In this document: piece by piece, positions 18,496 to 28,090 of the stretch
How the letters are laid out: the number at the start of each line of letters is the position of its first letter
Numbering within the stretch: the stretch's first letter is position 1
Source of the DNA: Limnobacter sp. SAORIC-580
Lineage (GTDB): Bacteria; Pseudomonadota; Gammaproteobacteria; Burkholderiales; Burkholderiaceae_B
Reading direction: 5' to 3'
DNA: 64,000 nucleotides
Assembly: GCF_013004065.1 (NCBI RefSeq)
Contig: NZ_CP053084.1
Span: forward strand, 744,001 to 808,000
Translations under genes and position numbers: made by a program
The notes under the pieces: model-generated
Databases searched by the model: none
Told to the model about the DNA's origin: nothing
The model's input: the letters and a program-made list of their open reading frames with translations, nothing else

Positions 18496-18822
18496 CTACT
18501 TGCCTGCCGCTGCCTTGGCAACATACTTGGACAGCACTTTGATCTGCTCTGCCGTCAAACTGTTTTTGTAAGAAGGCATTTGTCCCAAGCCATCCCGCAA
18601 GGCCCTGGCCACTTGGTCTTCGCTGGGTTTCAGTTCATCCAGTACCGGCCCTATTGCCCCTTCAGAACCTGCATCTGCCAAGGTGTGGCACACAGCGCAA
18701 GCAGGCACTGCTTGAGAGGTGAAAAGTTTCTTACCCAAGGCCATGTCTTCTGCTTCCCCTGCCGAGGCTGCTGTTGCAAAGGACAGCACCAGGCCGAGCA
18801 TCCATACAGTCTTTGATATCAT
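18496..18822 (-). CDS. sorB: SorB-like c-type cytochrome, electron acceptor of sulfite dehydrogenase
   Basis: A 108-residue periplasmic monohaem cytochrome c. Signal peptide MISKTVWMLGLVLSFATAAS, haem site CAVCH (Cys42, Cys45, His46), and a distal Met ligand likely in DGLGQMPSY. The start at 18822 overlaps the sorA stop by 4 bases (ATGA). Known SorAB enzymes pair a molybdenum subunit with exactly this kind of small cytochrome. Confidence 0.85.
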   Translation of the reverse strand: MISKTVWMLGLVLSFATAASAGEAEDMALGKKLFTSQAVPACAVCHTLADAGSEGAIGPVLDELKPSEDQVARALRDGLGQMPSYKNSLTAEQIKVLSKYVAKAAAGK

Positions 18823-20021
18823 GCCACACTCACTTTGATTGAATGGTCCAGCCAACTGTTGTTGTTGTAACCACTTTTGTTTTCAACACGGGCTTCGGGC
18901 TGGCTTTCACCGCTTGTGTCGGTCGCGCGGCTGGCCAGCTGGTATTCACCCGGCTTCAAATCGGCTTCCAGTACAAACTGGCGCCATGCATATTTGCCAA
19001 GGTCTGGACCTACAAACTTCGCAGCAGTCCATGTTTTCCCGCCGTCAGTGGACACCTCAACACCCTTCACTGCATGGGTACCCCCGAAGGCCACACCGTG
19101 GATTTGAACGCGCCCAGCCTTGATGGCGCCATCCTCCGGCAAGGGTGCGTTGATCCAGGACTTGATCGACATCTGTTGAACCGAAGGCAGGTCTGGACCA
19201 GACGTGCCCCCGATGGGCGTGATCCGGTAACCGTGCGACATGATCTTGGCCTTGGTTTCCTGTTCGGTGAATGCCAGGCGCTTGATGTACTTGATGTTGT
19301 TCACACCGGTAAAGCCCGGCACGATCAGGCGCAAAGGTCCGCCATGTGCCAGGGAAATGGGTTCGCCATTCATTTCCCAGGCCAATAGTGCGTCTTCCAT
19401 GGCATCAGCCGACACAGATCGTTCCACAATTACACTCAAGGGATCCAGCCCGTCTGGCAACTTTTCACCACCTGTTCCTGTCATGTATTTTGCACCTGCT
19501 TTCACGCCACCGTGGGCTTGAACCAGTGCGCGAACGGGTACGCCGCTCCACACCACACAGCCAGCCGCGCCCACTTTCCAGGGGGTGCCGCTTGGTTTGT
19601 GCGGGAAGAATCCACGCCCGTTGCCTGAACACTGCAGCACCATGGCGGTTGTCTCAAGCCCCATGGTTTTCAGTTCGGCCAGTGTCAATTTTGCGGGTTT
19701 GGCAACCCCGTCAATTTCCACCACCCAGGCATCCCGATCTTTCAGGATTTCAGCATCGGGAGGTGGTAGATTGTTGCGAACAAACAGTTGGTCGTTGGGT
19801 GTAATAACGCTGGTGCCATAGGCGCTTCGTTTGGTCTCCAGTGTGTTGTTGCTATGTACGATAATGTCGCCAGGAATTTTCCAGTCGGCGTAACCCGGCA
19901 GGGGTTTTGCGTCTGCGGCAAAACCAAGTTTGGTCCAGCTGGCCAGCCCCGCCATGGCCATGGCCGCGACAGTACCCTTAAGCACATGTCTTCTGGCATT
20001 CGATGAAATTGTGTTTGACAT
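18819..20021 (-). CDS. sorA: SorA-like sulfite dehydrogenase, molybdenum cofactor subunit
   Basis: A 400-residue periplasmic molybdoenzyme oxidising sulfite to sulfate. A twin-arginine-type leader (ARRHVLKG, residues 9-16, then an Ala-rich stretch) predicts Tat export. The sulfite-oxidase core shows the molybdenum-ligating Cys131 in VLQCSGNGRGFF and the cofactor segment AHGGPLRLIVPGFTGVNNIK. A C-terminal dimerisation domain follows (GVEVSTDGGKTW). The sorA-sorB order, translational coupling and the cytochrome support the SorAB type rather than YedY. An ECF sigma and a putative anti-sigma gene lie directly upstream. Confidence 0.9.
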   Translation of the reverse strand: MSNTISSNARRHVLKGTVAAMAMAGLASWTKLGFAADAKPLPGYADWKIPGDIIVHSNNTLETKRSAYGTSVITPNDQLFVRNNLPPPDAEILKDRDAWVVEIDGVAKPAKLTLAELKTMGLETTAMVLQCSGNGRGFFPHKPSGTPWKVGAAGCVVWSGVPVRALVQAHGGVKAGAKYMTGTGGEKLPDGLDPLSVIVERSVSADAMEDALLAWEMNGEPISLAHGGPLRLIVPGFTGVNNIKYIKRLAFTEQETKAKIMSHGYRITPIGGTSGPDLPSVQQMSIKSWINAPLPEDGAIKAGRVQIHGVAFGGTHAVKGVEVSTDGGKTWTAAKFVGPDLGKYAWRQFVLEADLKPGEYQLASRATDTSGESQPEARVENKSGYNNNSWLDHSIKVSVA

Positions 20022-20042
20022 CTCGTTCTCCTTTGGTTTGTT

Positions 20043-20636
20043 TTAACTGCTTTTTGCTTCAATCAATGCACGGTTCGCGGCTGAAATCGCCTTCTCTTTC
20101 TGTGCAACCATTACAACTGCCTTGCCATCAGCGTTGTGCCTGACCTGCCAGTACACATCACGCCACCAGCCACTGCCTTGTGGAATGTGAACACCTTCCT
20201 CAAAGGCAAACAAGGTGACCATGCCGCCCTTCTCAAAAAAGGTTGTCAAGTGATACGCCAAATTTCCGTCGATATCGCAAGGGCGCATCAGTTGCGCGAA
20301 GCCGGGCACTGGCTTGTTGGCGGGCAAGCCAAACTTTGGCATCAGTTCAGCTGATGTTATGAACTGTCCCCTCAGGGTTCGTTCGTAATATTCATGCTCA
20401 ATAGCTCCGCGGACCAGTTCCGGTGGGCGAAGCGCAAAGAACCCGCCGCCCACCATTGCGAACAGGCCCAGTGCCAACAAACCGCTGACAAGCGGCGTGC
20501 GCCAATAGCGTTCGCGTTTGTACAGGCTCGAGGGGGCTTCGCTTGGCTGGTACGCCAGGGACAATTCAGCACGGGCATTCAGATCGAACTCGCTGTCGAT
20601 TGATGCGTCAGGAAAAGTGTTGCGAGGGTCATCCAT
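20043..20636 (-). CDS. Putative membrane-anchored anti-sigma factor
   Basis: A 197-residue protein with a cytoplasmic N-terminal segment (about 1-47), one transmembrane helix (about 48-68, LVSGLLALGLFAMVGGGFF) and a periplasmic domain of about 125 residues containing one Cys and ending in AANRALIEA. It starts 8 bases inside the sigma gene end, a coupling typical of sigma/anti-sigma pairs. The N-terminus lacks a visible HxxxCxxC zinc anti-sigma motif. The role is inferred from topology and position, not from family identity. Confidence 0.6.
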   Translation of the reverse strand: MDDPRNTFPDASIDSEFDLNARAELSLAYQPSEAPSSLYKRERYWRTPLVSGLLALGLFAMVGGGFFALRPPELVRGAIEHEYYERTLRGQFITSAELMPKFGLPANKPVPGFAQLMRPCDIDGNLAYHLTTFFEKGGMVTLFAFEEGVHIPQGSGWWRDVYWQVRHNADGKAVVMVAQKEKAISAANRALIEAKSS

Positions 20637-21171
20637 CTTTAGACCGAAGAAGAGTAGTAATTTTGTTGGACGAATCAACGGGAGGCGCAGGATTCATGAC
20701 TTGCTTCAACGCGTCGCGCGCACGGGCCAGTCTGGACATCACGGTGCCTGGCGCAATTTCAAGTGCCTCGGCAATGGCCATGGTGCTCATGTCATCGAAG
20801 TAATACAGCACCAGCACTTCGCGATGAATGGGTGCAATTCTGGCCAAGGCCCGAACTGAATCAATACGGGAGTCGCTGTCCGGCGCGAACTGATCAATGT
20901 TGCCGTTTGCTTCGTCGTCCAGTTGCGAGGTTTTTGGTTGTGCGTGGCGGATCACGCAGCGCCGCATGATGCGAAACAACCAGGCTCGCGCCAGGGATTC
21001 ATCTTTTAACTGTTTGCGATGCTTCCATGCCAAAAAATAAACATCCTGAACAATGTCTTCAGCCAGCACCTTGGAGCCCGTCAACGCCCATGCACTGCGT
21101 ATCAAAAAGCGGTAATGCTCTTTGACCCACTGGTTGTATCTGCTTTCGGCGCTGGACAGAAAAAGGCTCAT
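20629..21171 (-). CDS. ECF-type RNA polymerase sigma factor
   Basis: A 180-residue sigma-70 family protein with region 2 (about 15-80, LAEDIVQDVYFLAW) and region 4 (about 115-165, PIHREVLVLYYFDDMSTMAI, then ALEIAPGTVMSRLARARDAL) and no region 3 or 1. The start at 21171 was chosen over an upstream in-frame codon at 21204 because it yields the normal ECF N-terminus. First of a four-gene minus-strand run: sigma, putative anti-sigma, sorA, sorB. It probably controls the sulfite dehydrogenase genes and itself. Confidence 0.9.
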   Translation of the reverse strand: MSLFLSSAESRYNQWVKEHYRFLIRSAWALTGSKVLAEDIVQDVYFLAWKHRKQLKDESLARAWLFRIMRRCVIRHAQPKTSQLDDEANGNIDQFAPDSDSRIDSVRALARIAPIHREVLVLYYFDDMSTMAIAEALEIAPGTVMSRLARARDALKQVMNPAPPVDSSNKITTLLRSKDG

Positions 21172-21269
21172 AGTCGTATAAGAGCACAGATGCGAGCATC
21201 TCATTCCATGGTTTGCAAAATAAAAAACCGGTTGCCACAGGGGGATGCTTAAAATGTGAACTCAAGTCC

Positions 21270-21356
21270 ATGTGGGCGCAAATTGTGGTGGGCGGTTTGC
21301 TGTTGATTGCGTTGGGCATCGAATGCACGCTGACCACGTTCGAGAACTGGCGGCGG
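21270..21356 (+). pseudogene. Internally deleted DUF2784 remnant
   Basis: The frame from 21270 reads IVVGGLLLIALGIECTLTT then FENWRR. It matches two separated pieces of the intact DUF2784 protein at 16111-16503 (VVGGLLLILLG and LGIECPLTTLENWLR). In the intact gene the missing stretch is 93 bases long and is bounded by two TGGGCA repeats (16199-16204 and 16292-16297), so the loss fits a deletion between short direct repeats. Only this core is recognisable; the beginning and tail are gone. Confidence 0.7.
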
Positions 21357-21500
21357 CCTGGTGGCGATGGCCGCCAAGGTGATTGGAACTATTTGATCGG
21401 TCGGGTGCAAAAAGGCGGAAAAAACGTCAATTTGCTGACAGCGCATGGGTTCGGCATCGGCTACATTAGCTGAACAACAAAAAATATTCTCGGAGACACA

Positions 21501-22370
21501 ATGCTCGGCAACACCTACATCACGATCGGTTTACCGGTTTCCCTTTTTATCATCATGATCGGTATGGGTTTAAGCCTGACCGTGGAAGATTTTCGACGCA
21601 TCAAAGAACAGCCCAAAGGGGTGATCGTTGGTACGGTGTTGCAACTGCTTGGTGTGCCTTTGCTGGGGTTTGCAATCGGTGGCATTTTCGGTGGCGGTGT
21701 CATGGCGGCCGGTCTGGTGCTGAGTGCAGCCATGCCCGGCGGTACTACTTCGAACGTGCTCACTTACCTGGCCAAAGCCAACCTGGCTTTGTCAATTACG
21801 CTCACCGTGCTGGCCAGCCTGCTTACCGTGGTGACCATTCCGTTCTACATGGCCTACGCTTTGCCCATGTTTGTAGGCGAGGGCACGCAGCTTGAACTTC
21901 CATTTCTGAAAACCCTGCTTACCATGATGGTGATCGTGATTATCCCAGTGTGTATTGGCATGTTTATTCGTGCCAAGAAGCCGGAGTTGTCACAAAAGTT
22001 TGAACCGGCAATCAATAAATTCGCGGTGTTTGTGCTGGTTGCAATTATTGTGTTGATCGCAATCAGCGAGTCTGAAAACATGCCTGGCTGGTTTGCCGAG
22101 GCCTGGATGCCCGTGATGGCGCTAAATTTTGCTGCCGTTGCCCTAGGTTTGCTGGGCGGAAAAATTAGCGGCTTGAATGCCCGAGACAGTTTGACTGTGT
22201 CAATTGAAATGTGTGTGAAAAACTCGACACTGGGTTTGACCATTGCGCTGTCATTGCTGGGCAATGCTGAAATAGCTGTTCCGGTTGTTGTTTATGGCTT
22301 GTTGATGTACGCCACGGTGGCGGTGTTGTGTTGGTATGGTCGACGCATCGCGGCCTCAAGCCCTGCTTAA
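21501..22370 (+). CDS. Bile acid:sodium symporter (BASS) family transporter
   Basis: A 289-residue membrane protein with 9-10 hydrophobic helices. BASS-family features: MIGMGLSLTVEDFRRI near the N-terminus, AAGLVLSAAMPGGTTSNVLTYLAKAN-type sodium-site helix break, and SIEMCVKNSTLGLTIA in the second crossover region. Substrates of bacterial members include organic anions and keto acids; none can be assigned here. The leader and first codons also occur as a broken duplicate at 18131-18289. An ATG at 21501 follows CGGAGACACA. Confidence 0.85.
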   Translation: MLGNTYITIGLPVSLFIIMIGMGLSLTVEDFRRIKEQPKGVIVGTVLQLLGVPLLGFAIGGIFGGGVMAAGLVLSAAMPGGTTSNVLTYLAKANLALSITLTVLASLLTVVTIPFYMAYALPMFVGEGTQLELPFLKTLLTMMVIVIIPVCIGMFIRAKKPELSQKFEPAINKFAVFVLVAIIVLIAISESENMPGWFAEAWMPVMALNFAAVALGLLGGKISGLNARDSLTVSIEMCVKNSTLGLTIALSLLGNAEIAVPVVVYGLLMYATVAVLCWYGRRIAASSPA

Positions 22371-22400
22371 TCCCCCGAAAGTTCTTCAAAGTTCTCGATA

Positions 22401-22420
22401 GGCCACACTTCGGTGTGGCC
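22401..22420 (+). terminator. UUCG-loop hairpin between symporter and carA
   Basis: GGCCACAC-TTCG-GTGTGGCC is a perfect 8-base stem with a stable UUCG tetraloop, 31 bases after the symporter stop. There is no T tract; a second hairpin (ACCCGG...CCGGGT, 22423-22438) follows. It may act as an RNA 3' end or as a leader structure ahead of carA. A TATAAT at 22439-22444 overlaps the end of the second hairpin and could be the carA -10 box. Confidence 0.45.
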
Positions 22421-22532
22421 GAACCCGGCTGTTCCGGGTATAATTCTCGGCTAGCTGAATGATTCTTAGGCAAAAAGCCTGCGCGGGTGTTATTTGTCCC
22501 CGGGTGTTTTGTCGCATCTATTGGAGTTTCCC

Positions 22533-23708
22533 TTGTCGAAATTAGTCGCAAGCGCCCACCCGCGCGCCTTGCTCGCGCTCGCAGACGGCACAGTATTCGA
22601 GGGCATTTCTTTTGGCGCCCCCACCACGCAAGTGGGTGAAGTGGTGTTCAATACATCGCTCACGGGTTATCAAGAAATCGCCACCGACCCATCCTACTGC
22701 CGCCAAATTGTCACCCTCACTTACCCTCACATCGGCAACGTTGGCACCAACCCTCAGGACGAAGAATCCGCCGGGTTGCATTTGTCTGGCCTAGTCATCA
22801 AAGACCTGCCTGAACTGGTGTCCAACTTCCGTTCAACAATGCCCTTGGCTGATTACCTGAAAAAGCATGGTGTGCCTGGCATTGCTGGTATTGATACCCG
22901 CAAGCTGACCCGTATTCTTCGTGAAAAGGGCGCCCAGAATGGCTGCCTTTTGACTGAAGGCAGTGGCGAAACCTTGAGCGCTGAGCGCGCCATTGAACTG
23001 GCCAAAGGCTTCCCTGGTCTGGCTGGTATGGACTTGGCCAAGGTGGTTTCCTGTACAGAAGCCCATGAGTGGGTTGAAGGCGAATGGGCTTTGGGTGTGG
23101 CTGCTGAAGAGCCCCATTTCCAGACTGGCGAGCGCCCACATCATGTGGTGGCATTCGACTATGGTGCCAAGCGCAATATTTTGCGCATGCTGGCCCAGCG
23201 TGGCTGCCGCGTAACAGTGGTGCCGGCTCAAACCCCGGTGGAGAAAGTACTGGCCCTGAACCCCGATGGCGTGTTCTTGAGCAATGGCCCAGGCGACCCC
23301 GAGCCCTGCGACTACGCCATTTCTGCCATCAAGCATATTCTGGACAACACCAAACTGCCCGTGTTTGGCATTTGTTTGGGCCACCAGCTTATGGCTTTGG
23401 CCAGTGGTGCCAAAACCATGAAAATGAAGTTTGGCCACCATGGGGCAAACCACCCGGTACAAGACCTGAAAACCAAGCGTGTGGCCATTACCAGCCAAAA
23501 CCATGGTTTTGCTGTAGATGCCGATTCATTGCCTGCCAACCTGCGCGTTACGCATGTGTCCTTGTTCGACGGGTCTATCCAGGGCCTGGAGCGAACTGAC
23601 CGTGCAGCCTTTTGCTTCCAGGGCCACCCGGAAGCCAGCCCAGGTCCGCACGATTTGGCAGAACTGTTCGACCGTTTTATTTCAGACATCAAGGCAGCCA
23701 AGGCGTAA
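22533..23708 (+). CDS. carA: Carbamoyl-phosphate synthase small subunit (glutaminase)
   Basis: A 391-residue glutamine amidotransferase subunit delivering ammonia to CarB for carbamoyl phosphate (arginine and pyrimidine synthesis). The TTG at 22533 has TTGGAG 6 bases upstream and gives the usual N-terminus; the frame is open from 22494. Visible: N-terminal domain [20 protein letters not shown], then the class I amidotransferase domain with catalytic Cys in [14 protein letters not shown] and His/Glu in [12 protein letters not shown]. Directly followed by carB 59 bases later. Confidence 0.95.
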   Translation: MSKLVASAHPRALLALADGTVFEGISFGAPTTQVGEVVFNTSLTGYQEIATDPSYCRQIVTLTYPHIGNVGTNPQDEESAGLHLSGLVIKDLPELVSNFRSTMPLADYLKKHGVPGIAGIDTRKLTRILREKGAQNGCLLTEGSGETLSAERAIELAKGFPGLAGMDLAKVVSCTEAHEWVEGEWALGVAAEEPHFQTGERPHHVVAFDYGAKRNILRMLAQRGCRVTVVPAQTPVEKVLALNPDGVFLSNGPGDPEPCDYAISAIKHILDNTKLPVFGICLGHQLMALASGAKTMKMKFGHHGANHPVQDLKTKRVAITSQNHGFAVDADSLPANLRVTHVSLFDGSIQGLERTDRAAFCFQGHPEASPGPHDLAELFDRFISDIKAAKA

Positions 23709-23767
23709 TACGCTCTTGTGCAAACCTGTTTGAACCGTATTGAAATTTTTAAAATTAAAGGGAAGTT

Positions 23768-26700
23768 ATGCCAAAGCGTAACGATCTAAAAACAATCCTG
23801 ATCATCGGCGCCGGCCCCATTGTGATTGGTCAGGCCTGCGAATTCGACTACTCAGGTGCTCAAGCCTGTAAAGCGCTTCGCGAAGAAGGCTATAAAGTGG
23901 TGCTGGTCAACAGCAACCCTGCCACCATCATGACTGACCCGGAAATGGCCGATGTTACTTACATCGAACCCATCACCTGGCAGGTTGTTGAGCGCATTAT
24001 CGAGAAAGAACGCCCCGATGCCGTGTTGCCCACAATGGGTGGTCAAACTGCCTTGAACTGCGCGTTGGACTTGGCCAAGCACGGCGTGCTGGCCAAATAC
24101 AATGTCGAGTTGATTGGCGCGAAAGAAGAAGCCATTGAAAAAGCTGAAGACCGCTTGAAGTTCAAGAACGCCATGACCAGCATCGGCCTGGATTCTGCGA
24201 AGAGCGGTGTGGCCCATTCCATGGAAGAAGCGCTTGAAGTGCAGGCCAGCATCGCCAAGCAGGTTGGCAGCAACGGTTTTCCGGTCATTATTCGCCCCAG
24301 TTTTACTTTGGGCGGAACCGGTGGTGGCATTGCCTACAATGCTGAAGAATTCGAAACCATTTGCCGTCGTGGTCTGGAAGCATCCCCCACGAACGAACTG
24401 TTGATCGAAGAAAGCCTGATTGGCTGGAAAGAATACGAAATGGAAGTGGTGCGCGACAGTGCAGACAACTGCATTATCGTGTGTTCCATCGAAAACCTGG
24501 ACCCCATGGGCGTGCACACCGGCGACAGCATTACCGTGGCGCCTGCACAAACCCTGACTGACCGCGAATACCAGTTGATGCGCAATGCTTCCATTGCCAT
24601 TCTGCGTGAAATTGGCGTGGATACCGGTGGTTCTAACGTTCAGTTCTCGATCAACCCGGCCAATGGACGCATGATCGTGATCGAAATGAACCCGCGTGTA
24701 TCGCGTTCATCGGCTTTGGCATCCAAAGCCACGGGCTTCCCGATTGCCAAAGTGGCAGCCAAGCTGTCTGTGGGTTACACCCTTGATGAATTGAAAAACG
24801 ACATCACCGGCGGCTTGACCCCCGCGTCGTTCGAGCCTTCCATCGACTACGTGGTCACCAAGATTCCACGTTTTGCATTCGAAAAGTTCCCCACAGCCGA
24901 CGACCGCCTGACCACACAGATGAAGAGTGTGGGCGAAGTGATGGCCATGGGCCGCACCTTTCAGGAAAGTTTCCAGAAAGCCCTGCGTGGCCTGGAAGTT
25001 GGCGTGGATGGTTTGAATCAGAAAACAACCGATCGCGAAGTGATCGAACGTGAATTGGGTGAACCCGGCCCCGAGCGAATTTTTTATGTGGGCGATGCGT
25101 TTGCCCAAGGCTTTAGCCTGGAAGAAGTACACCAGTTGACCAAAATTGATCGTTGGTTCCTGATTCAAATTCAAGACATCGTGGACACGGAACTAGAGCT
25201 GGAAACCAAAACGCTGGCGGATCTTTCCGAGCCAGTGTTGCGCTTACTCAAACGCAAGGGCTTCTCTGATCGTCGCTTGGCTTATTTGCTGGATGTGTCG
25301 GAAGCTGAAATCCGCAAGCTTCGCCACCAGCACAATGTTCGCCCTGTGTACAAGCGCGTAGACACTTGCGCTGCCGAATTCAAGACCGGCACCGCTTATA
25401 TGTATTCCACCTACGAAGAGGAATGCGAAGCCGCGCCCACTGACAAGAAAAAGATCATGGTGCTGGGCGGTGGCCCCAACCGAATTGGTCAGGGTATTGA
25501 GTTTGATTACTGCTGCGTGCATGCCGCCATGGCACTGCGCGAAGACGGCTATGAAACCATCATGGTCAACTGCAACCCTGAAACGGTTTCTACCGATTAC
25601 GACACTTCCGATCGCCTGTACTTCGAGCCATTGACGCTTGAAGACGTGCTTGAAATTGTTGCCATTGAAAAGCCCGTGGGTGTGATTGTTCAGTACGGTG
25701 GTCAAACGCCATTGAAATTGGCGAAGTCACTCGAAGCCAATGGTGTACCCATTATCGGTACCAGCCCTGAAAGCATCGACATCGCCGAAGACCGCGAGCG
25801 CTTCCAGAAGCTGCTGACCAAGCTGAACCTGCGCCAGCCGCCTAACCGCACTGCACGCACTGAAGCCGAGGCCATTGCACATGCCCAGGAAATTGGTTAC
25901 CCACTGGTGGTGCGCCCAAGCTACGTGCTGGGTGGCCGCGCCATGGAAATTGTGCATGAGCAGAAAGACCTTGAGCGCTACATGCGCGAGGCCGTGAAAG
26001 TGAGCAACGACAGCCCTGTGCTGCTCGACCGCTTCCTGAACGATGCGATTGAGGTGGACGTAGACGCCTTGTGCGATGGCCAAACCGTGATGATCGGCGG
26101 CGTGATGGAGCACATTGAGCAAGCGGGCGTGCACAGTGGCGACTCAGCCTGTTGCCTGCCCCCCTACAGCTTGTCTGCTGATATGGTCAATGAATTGAAG
26201 CGTCAATCCGAACTCATGGCCAAAGCCTTGAACGTGATCGGTTTGATGAACGTGCAGTTCGCGATTCAAAACGACACTGTGTATGTGCTGGAAGTGAACC
26301 CACGCGCCTCGCGCACTGTGCCTTATGTGTCCAAGGCCACTGGCAAGCAGTTGGCCAAGATTGCCGCGCGCTGTATGGCCGGCCAAACCTTCGCGGCCCA
26401 GGGCGTGACGGAAATTCCCGTACCGAAATATTTCTCGGTAAAAGAAGCCGTGTTTCCCTTTGTGAAATTCCCCGGGGTTGACACTATTCTTGGCCCTGAA
26501 ATGAAGTCCACGGGCGAGGTCATGGGCGTTGGCCGCACTTTCGGTGAGGCGTTTGTGAAGTCGCAGCTGGCCGCGTCGGTCAAGTTGCCTGAAGGTGGCA
26601 CCGCTTTCATCAGCGTGAAAACCGAAGACAAGAAGCACACCGTGAAACTGGCCAAAGGCCTGGTTGATCTGGGCTTCAAGATTATTGCAACGCGAGGCAC

Positions 26701-26998
26701 GGCAGCGGCCATTGCTGAAGGTGGCATTGAATGCACCGTGGTGAACAAGGTGCTTGAAGGCCGCCCGAACATTGTCGACATGCTGAAAAACGGAGAAGTG
26801 CAGTTGGTGGTGAACACGGTTGAAGAGCGCCGAAGCGCGATTAACGACAGCCGTTACATTAGAACCACTTCACTGAGTTCTCGTGTTACGATCTTCACAA
26901 CCATGGCAGGTGCACTGGCTTCAGTCGAGGGCATGAAACACCTCGGCGCAATGGACGTTTACAGCGTTCAAAGCCTGCATGCGGAACTCTCCGCTTAA
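23768..26998 (+). CDS. carB: Carbamoyl-phosphate synthase large subunit
   Basis: A 1076-residue synthetase with the family's internal duplication. Both halves show the start motif ([18 protein letters not shown] near residue 15 and [18 protein letters not shown] near 565), an ATP-grasp fold ([12 protein letters not shown] and [12 protein letters not shown]), and [18 protein letters not shown] and [20 protein letters not shown]-terminal methylglyoxal-synthase-like allosteric domain (about 940-1076) follows. Full length. It partners carA just upstream. Confidence 0.97.
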   Translation: MPKRNDLKTILIIGAGPIVIGQACEFDYSGAQACKALREEGYKVVLVNSNPATIMTDPEMADVTYIEPITWQVVERIIEKERPDAVLPTMGGQTALNCALDLAKHGVLAKYNVELIGAKEEAIEKAEDRLKFKNAMTSIGLDSAKSGVAHSMEEALEVQASIAKQVGSNGFPVIIRPSFTLGGTGGGIAYNAEEFETICRRGLEASPTNELLIEESLIGWKEYEMEVVRDSADNCIIVCSIENLDPMGVHTGDSITVAPAQTLTDREYQLMRNASIAILREIGVDTGGSNVQFSINPANGRMIVIEMNPRVSRSSALASKATGFPIAKVAAKLSVGYTLDELKNDITGGLTPASFEPSIDYVVTKIPRFAFEKFPTADDRLTTQMKSVGEVMAMGRTFQESFQKALRGLEVGVDGLNQKTTDREVIERELGEPGPERIFYVGDAFAQGFSLEEVHQLTKIDRWFLIQIQDIVDTELELETKTLADLSEPVLRLLKRKGFSDRRLAYLLDVSEAEIRKLRHQHNVRPVYKRVDTCAAEFKTGTAYMYSTYEEECEAAPTDKKKIMVLGGGPNRIGQGIEFDYCCVHAAMALREDGYETIMVNCNPETVSTDYDTSDRLYFEPLTLEDVLEIVAIEKPVGVIVQYGGQTPLKLAKSLEANGVPIIGTSPESIDIAEDRERFQKLLTKLNLRQPPNRTARTEAEAIAHAQEIGYPLVVRPSYVLGGRAMEIVHEQKDLERYMREAVKVSNDSPVLLDRFLNDAIEVDVDALCDGQTVMIGGVMEHIEQAGVHSGDSACCLPPYSLSADMVNELKRQSELMAKALNVIGLMNVQFAIQNDTVYVLEVNPRASRTVPYVSKATGKQLAKIAARCMAGQTFAAQGVTEIPVPKYFSVKEAVFPFVKFPGVDTILGPEMKSTGEVMGVGRTFGEAFVKSQLAASVKLPEGGTAFISVKTEDKKHTVKLAKGLVDLGFKIIATRGTAAAIAEGGIECTVVNKVLEGRPNIVDMLKNGEVQLVVNTVEERRSAINDSRYIRTTSLSSRVTIFTTMAGALASVEGMKHLGAMDVYSVQSLHAELSA

Positions 26999-27017
26999 TC
27001 TGCCTGTCTGAACCTTT

Positions 27018-27055
27018 AAGCCGTCTCATAGCAATGTTTGCTATCAGGCGGCTTT
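27018..27055 (+). terminator. Hairpin terminator between carB and greA
   Basis: An interrupted inverted repeat (AAGCCG-tctc-ATAGCA with TGCTAT-cagg-CGGCTT) lies 20 bases after the carB stop. The T run is short, so termination may be partial. Confidence 0.55.
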
Positions 27056-27079
27056 CCATTTGCAGGAACAACTGAATTT

Positions 27080-27556
27080 ATGGCCACTATCCCATTGACC
27101 GTCAAGGGCGCTGAAAAGCTGAAACAAGAATTGCATCGCCTGAAAACCATTGATCGCCCAGCGGTGATCAATGCCATTTCCGAGGCGCGCGCGCAGGGCG
27201 ATTTGTCGGAGAATGCCGAATACGATGCAGCCAAGGAAAAGCAGGGTTTTATCGAAGGGCGTATTAAGGAAATTGAAGGCAAGATGAGCAATGCACAGAT
27301 CATCGACCCCACGAACGTAGATGCGGAAGGCCGCGTGGTGTTTGGCGCGACTGTGAAGCTGGAGGACATTGAAGCCGGCGCCACAGTTGAATACCAAATT
27401 GTGGGCGACGATGAGGCCGACATCAAAGCTGGCCTGATTTCCATTTCCAGCCCGATTGCGCGTGCCTTGATTGGCAAGTATGAAGGTGATGTGGCCCATG
27501 TTCAGGCACCAGGCGGTTTGCGCGAATACGAAGTGCTGGAAGTAAAATACATTTGA
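27080..27556 (+). CDS. greA: Transcription elongation factor GreA
   Basis: A 158-residue protein that rescues backtracked RNA polymerase by stimulating transcript cleavage. The ATG at 27080 gives the canonical start MATIPLTVKGAEKLKQEL; an upstream in-frame codon would add 14 residues. An N-terminal coiled coil carries the acidic tip motif ARAQGDLSENAEYDAAKE, and the C-terminal FKBP-like domain ends LREYEVLEVKYI. Length is exactly typical. Confidence 0.95.
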   Translation: MATIPLTVKGAEKLKQELHRLKTIDRPAVINAISEARAQGDLSENAEYDAAKEKQGFIEGRIKEIEGKMSNAQIIDPTNVDAEGRVVFGATVKLEDIEAGATVEYQIVGDDEADIKAGLISISSPIARALIGKYEGDVAHVQAPGGLREYEVLEVKYI

Positions 27557-27584
27557 TGGTTTTTGTTAAAGGGGTGCAATAACA

Positions 27585-28076
27585 ATGACTTGGCGCGGTT
27601 TTCGGGGTGCGGAACTGGCGTTCTGGGCAATTTGGCTCGGGGCTTTGTGGTTCATGGCCATTCTGGTTGCGCCGGGCTTGTTCAAATGGTTGCCACGCCC
27701 TGAAGCGGGTTTGGTGGCAGGCCGATTGTTTTACATGTTGGCTTTGTATTCCCTGGTGAGCAGCGCTGTGTTGTTAACCTTGTCAAATTTTGCTGGCGAA
27801 TTGCGCGCAAGTTTGCGGCTGAATGCCTTGATGGCCGTTATTTTGGGGGTCAGCGTGGTTGAGCTTGCCTGGCTTCAGCCCCATATGAATACCTTGCGTG
27901 AAGCCATGGCGGGTTTGCAAGGAGACGAGCTTGCGGCCATGCGTAGCCAGTTCGGCAACATGCACGCCATTTCAAGCGTGCTGTATTCCGTCAAGATGAT
28001 TGGTGCGCTGGTGTGGGGCTTGAACCGGTTTGGTGTCACAAAGGACAATAAGCCAGCCTCGATTCCAAAGGCTTGA
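27585..28076 (+). CDS. DUF4149 membrane protein
   Basis: A 163-residue inner-membrane protein with four hydrophobic helices (ELAFWAIWLGALWFMAILVA, LFYMLALYSLVSSAVLL, LMAVILGVSVVELAWL, ISSVLYSVKMIGALVWGL). DUF4149; function unknown. The position between greA and yhbY-rlmE-ftsH is conserved in betaproteobacteria. Its stop codon lies one base from the yhbY stop on the other strand, and an inverted repeat spans both stops. Confidence 0.82.
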   Translation: MTWRGFRGAELAFWAIWLGALWFMAILVAPGLFKWLPRPEAGLVAGRLFYMLALYSLVSSAVLLTLSNFAGELRASLRLNALMAVILGVSVVELAWLQPHMNTLREAMAGLQGDELAAMRSQFGNMHAISSVLYSVKMIGALVWGLNRFGVTKDNKPASIPKA

Positions 28077-28090
28077 GTTAGTCTTTGGAA
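28063..28090. terminator. Inverted repeat across the convergent stop codons of DUF4149 gene and yhbY
   Basis: TTCCAAAG (28063-28070) pairs perfectly with CTTTGGAA (28083-28090), with both stop codons in the 12-base loop. It could serve as a compact bidirectional 3' end for two genes that have no spacer. No T tract on either side. Confidence 0.4.

Noticed and set aside
21160..21260. ECF-type autoregulatory promoter upstream of the sigma gene
   Set aside because: A GGCAACC-like -35 and nearby elements can be pointed to, but no -10 at the right distance convinces; left unannotated.
23852..24550. Minus-strand open frame opposite carB
   Set aside because: Antisense shadow of a highly conserved gene.
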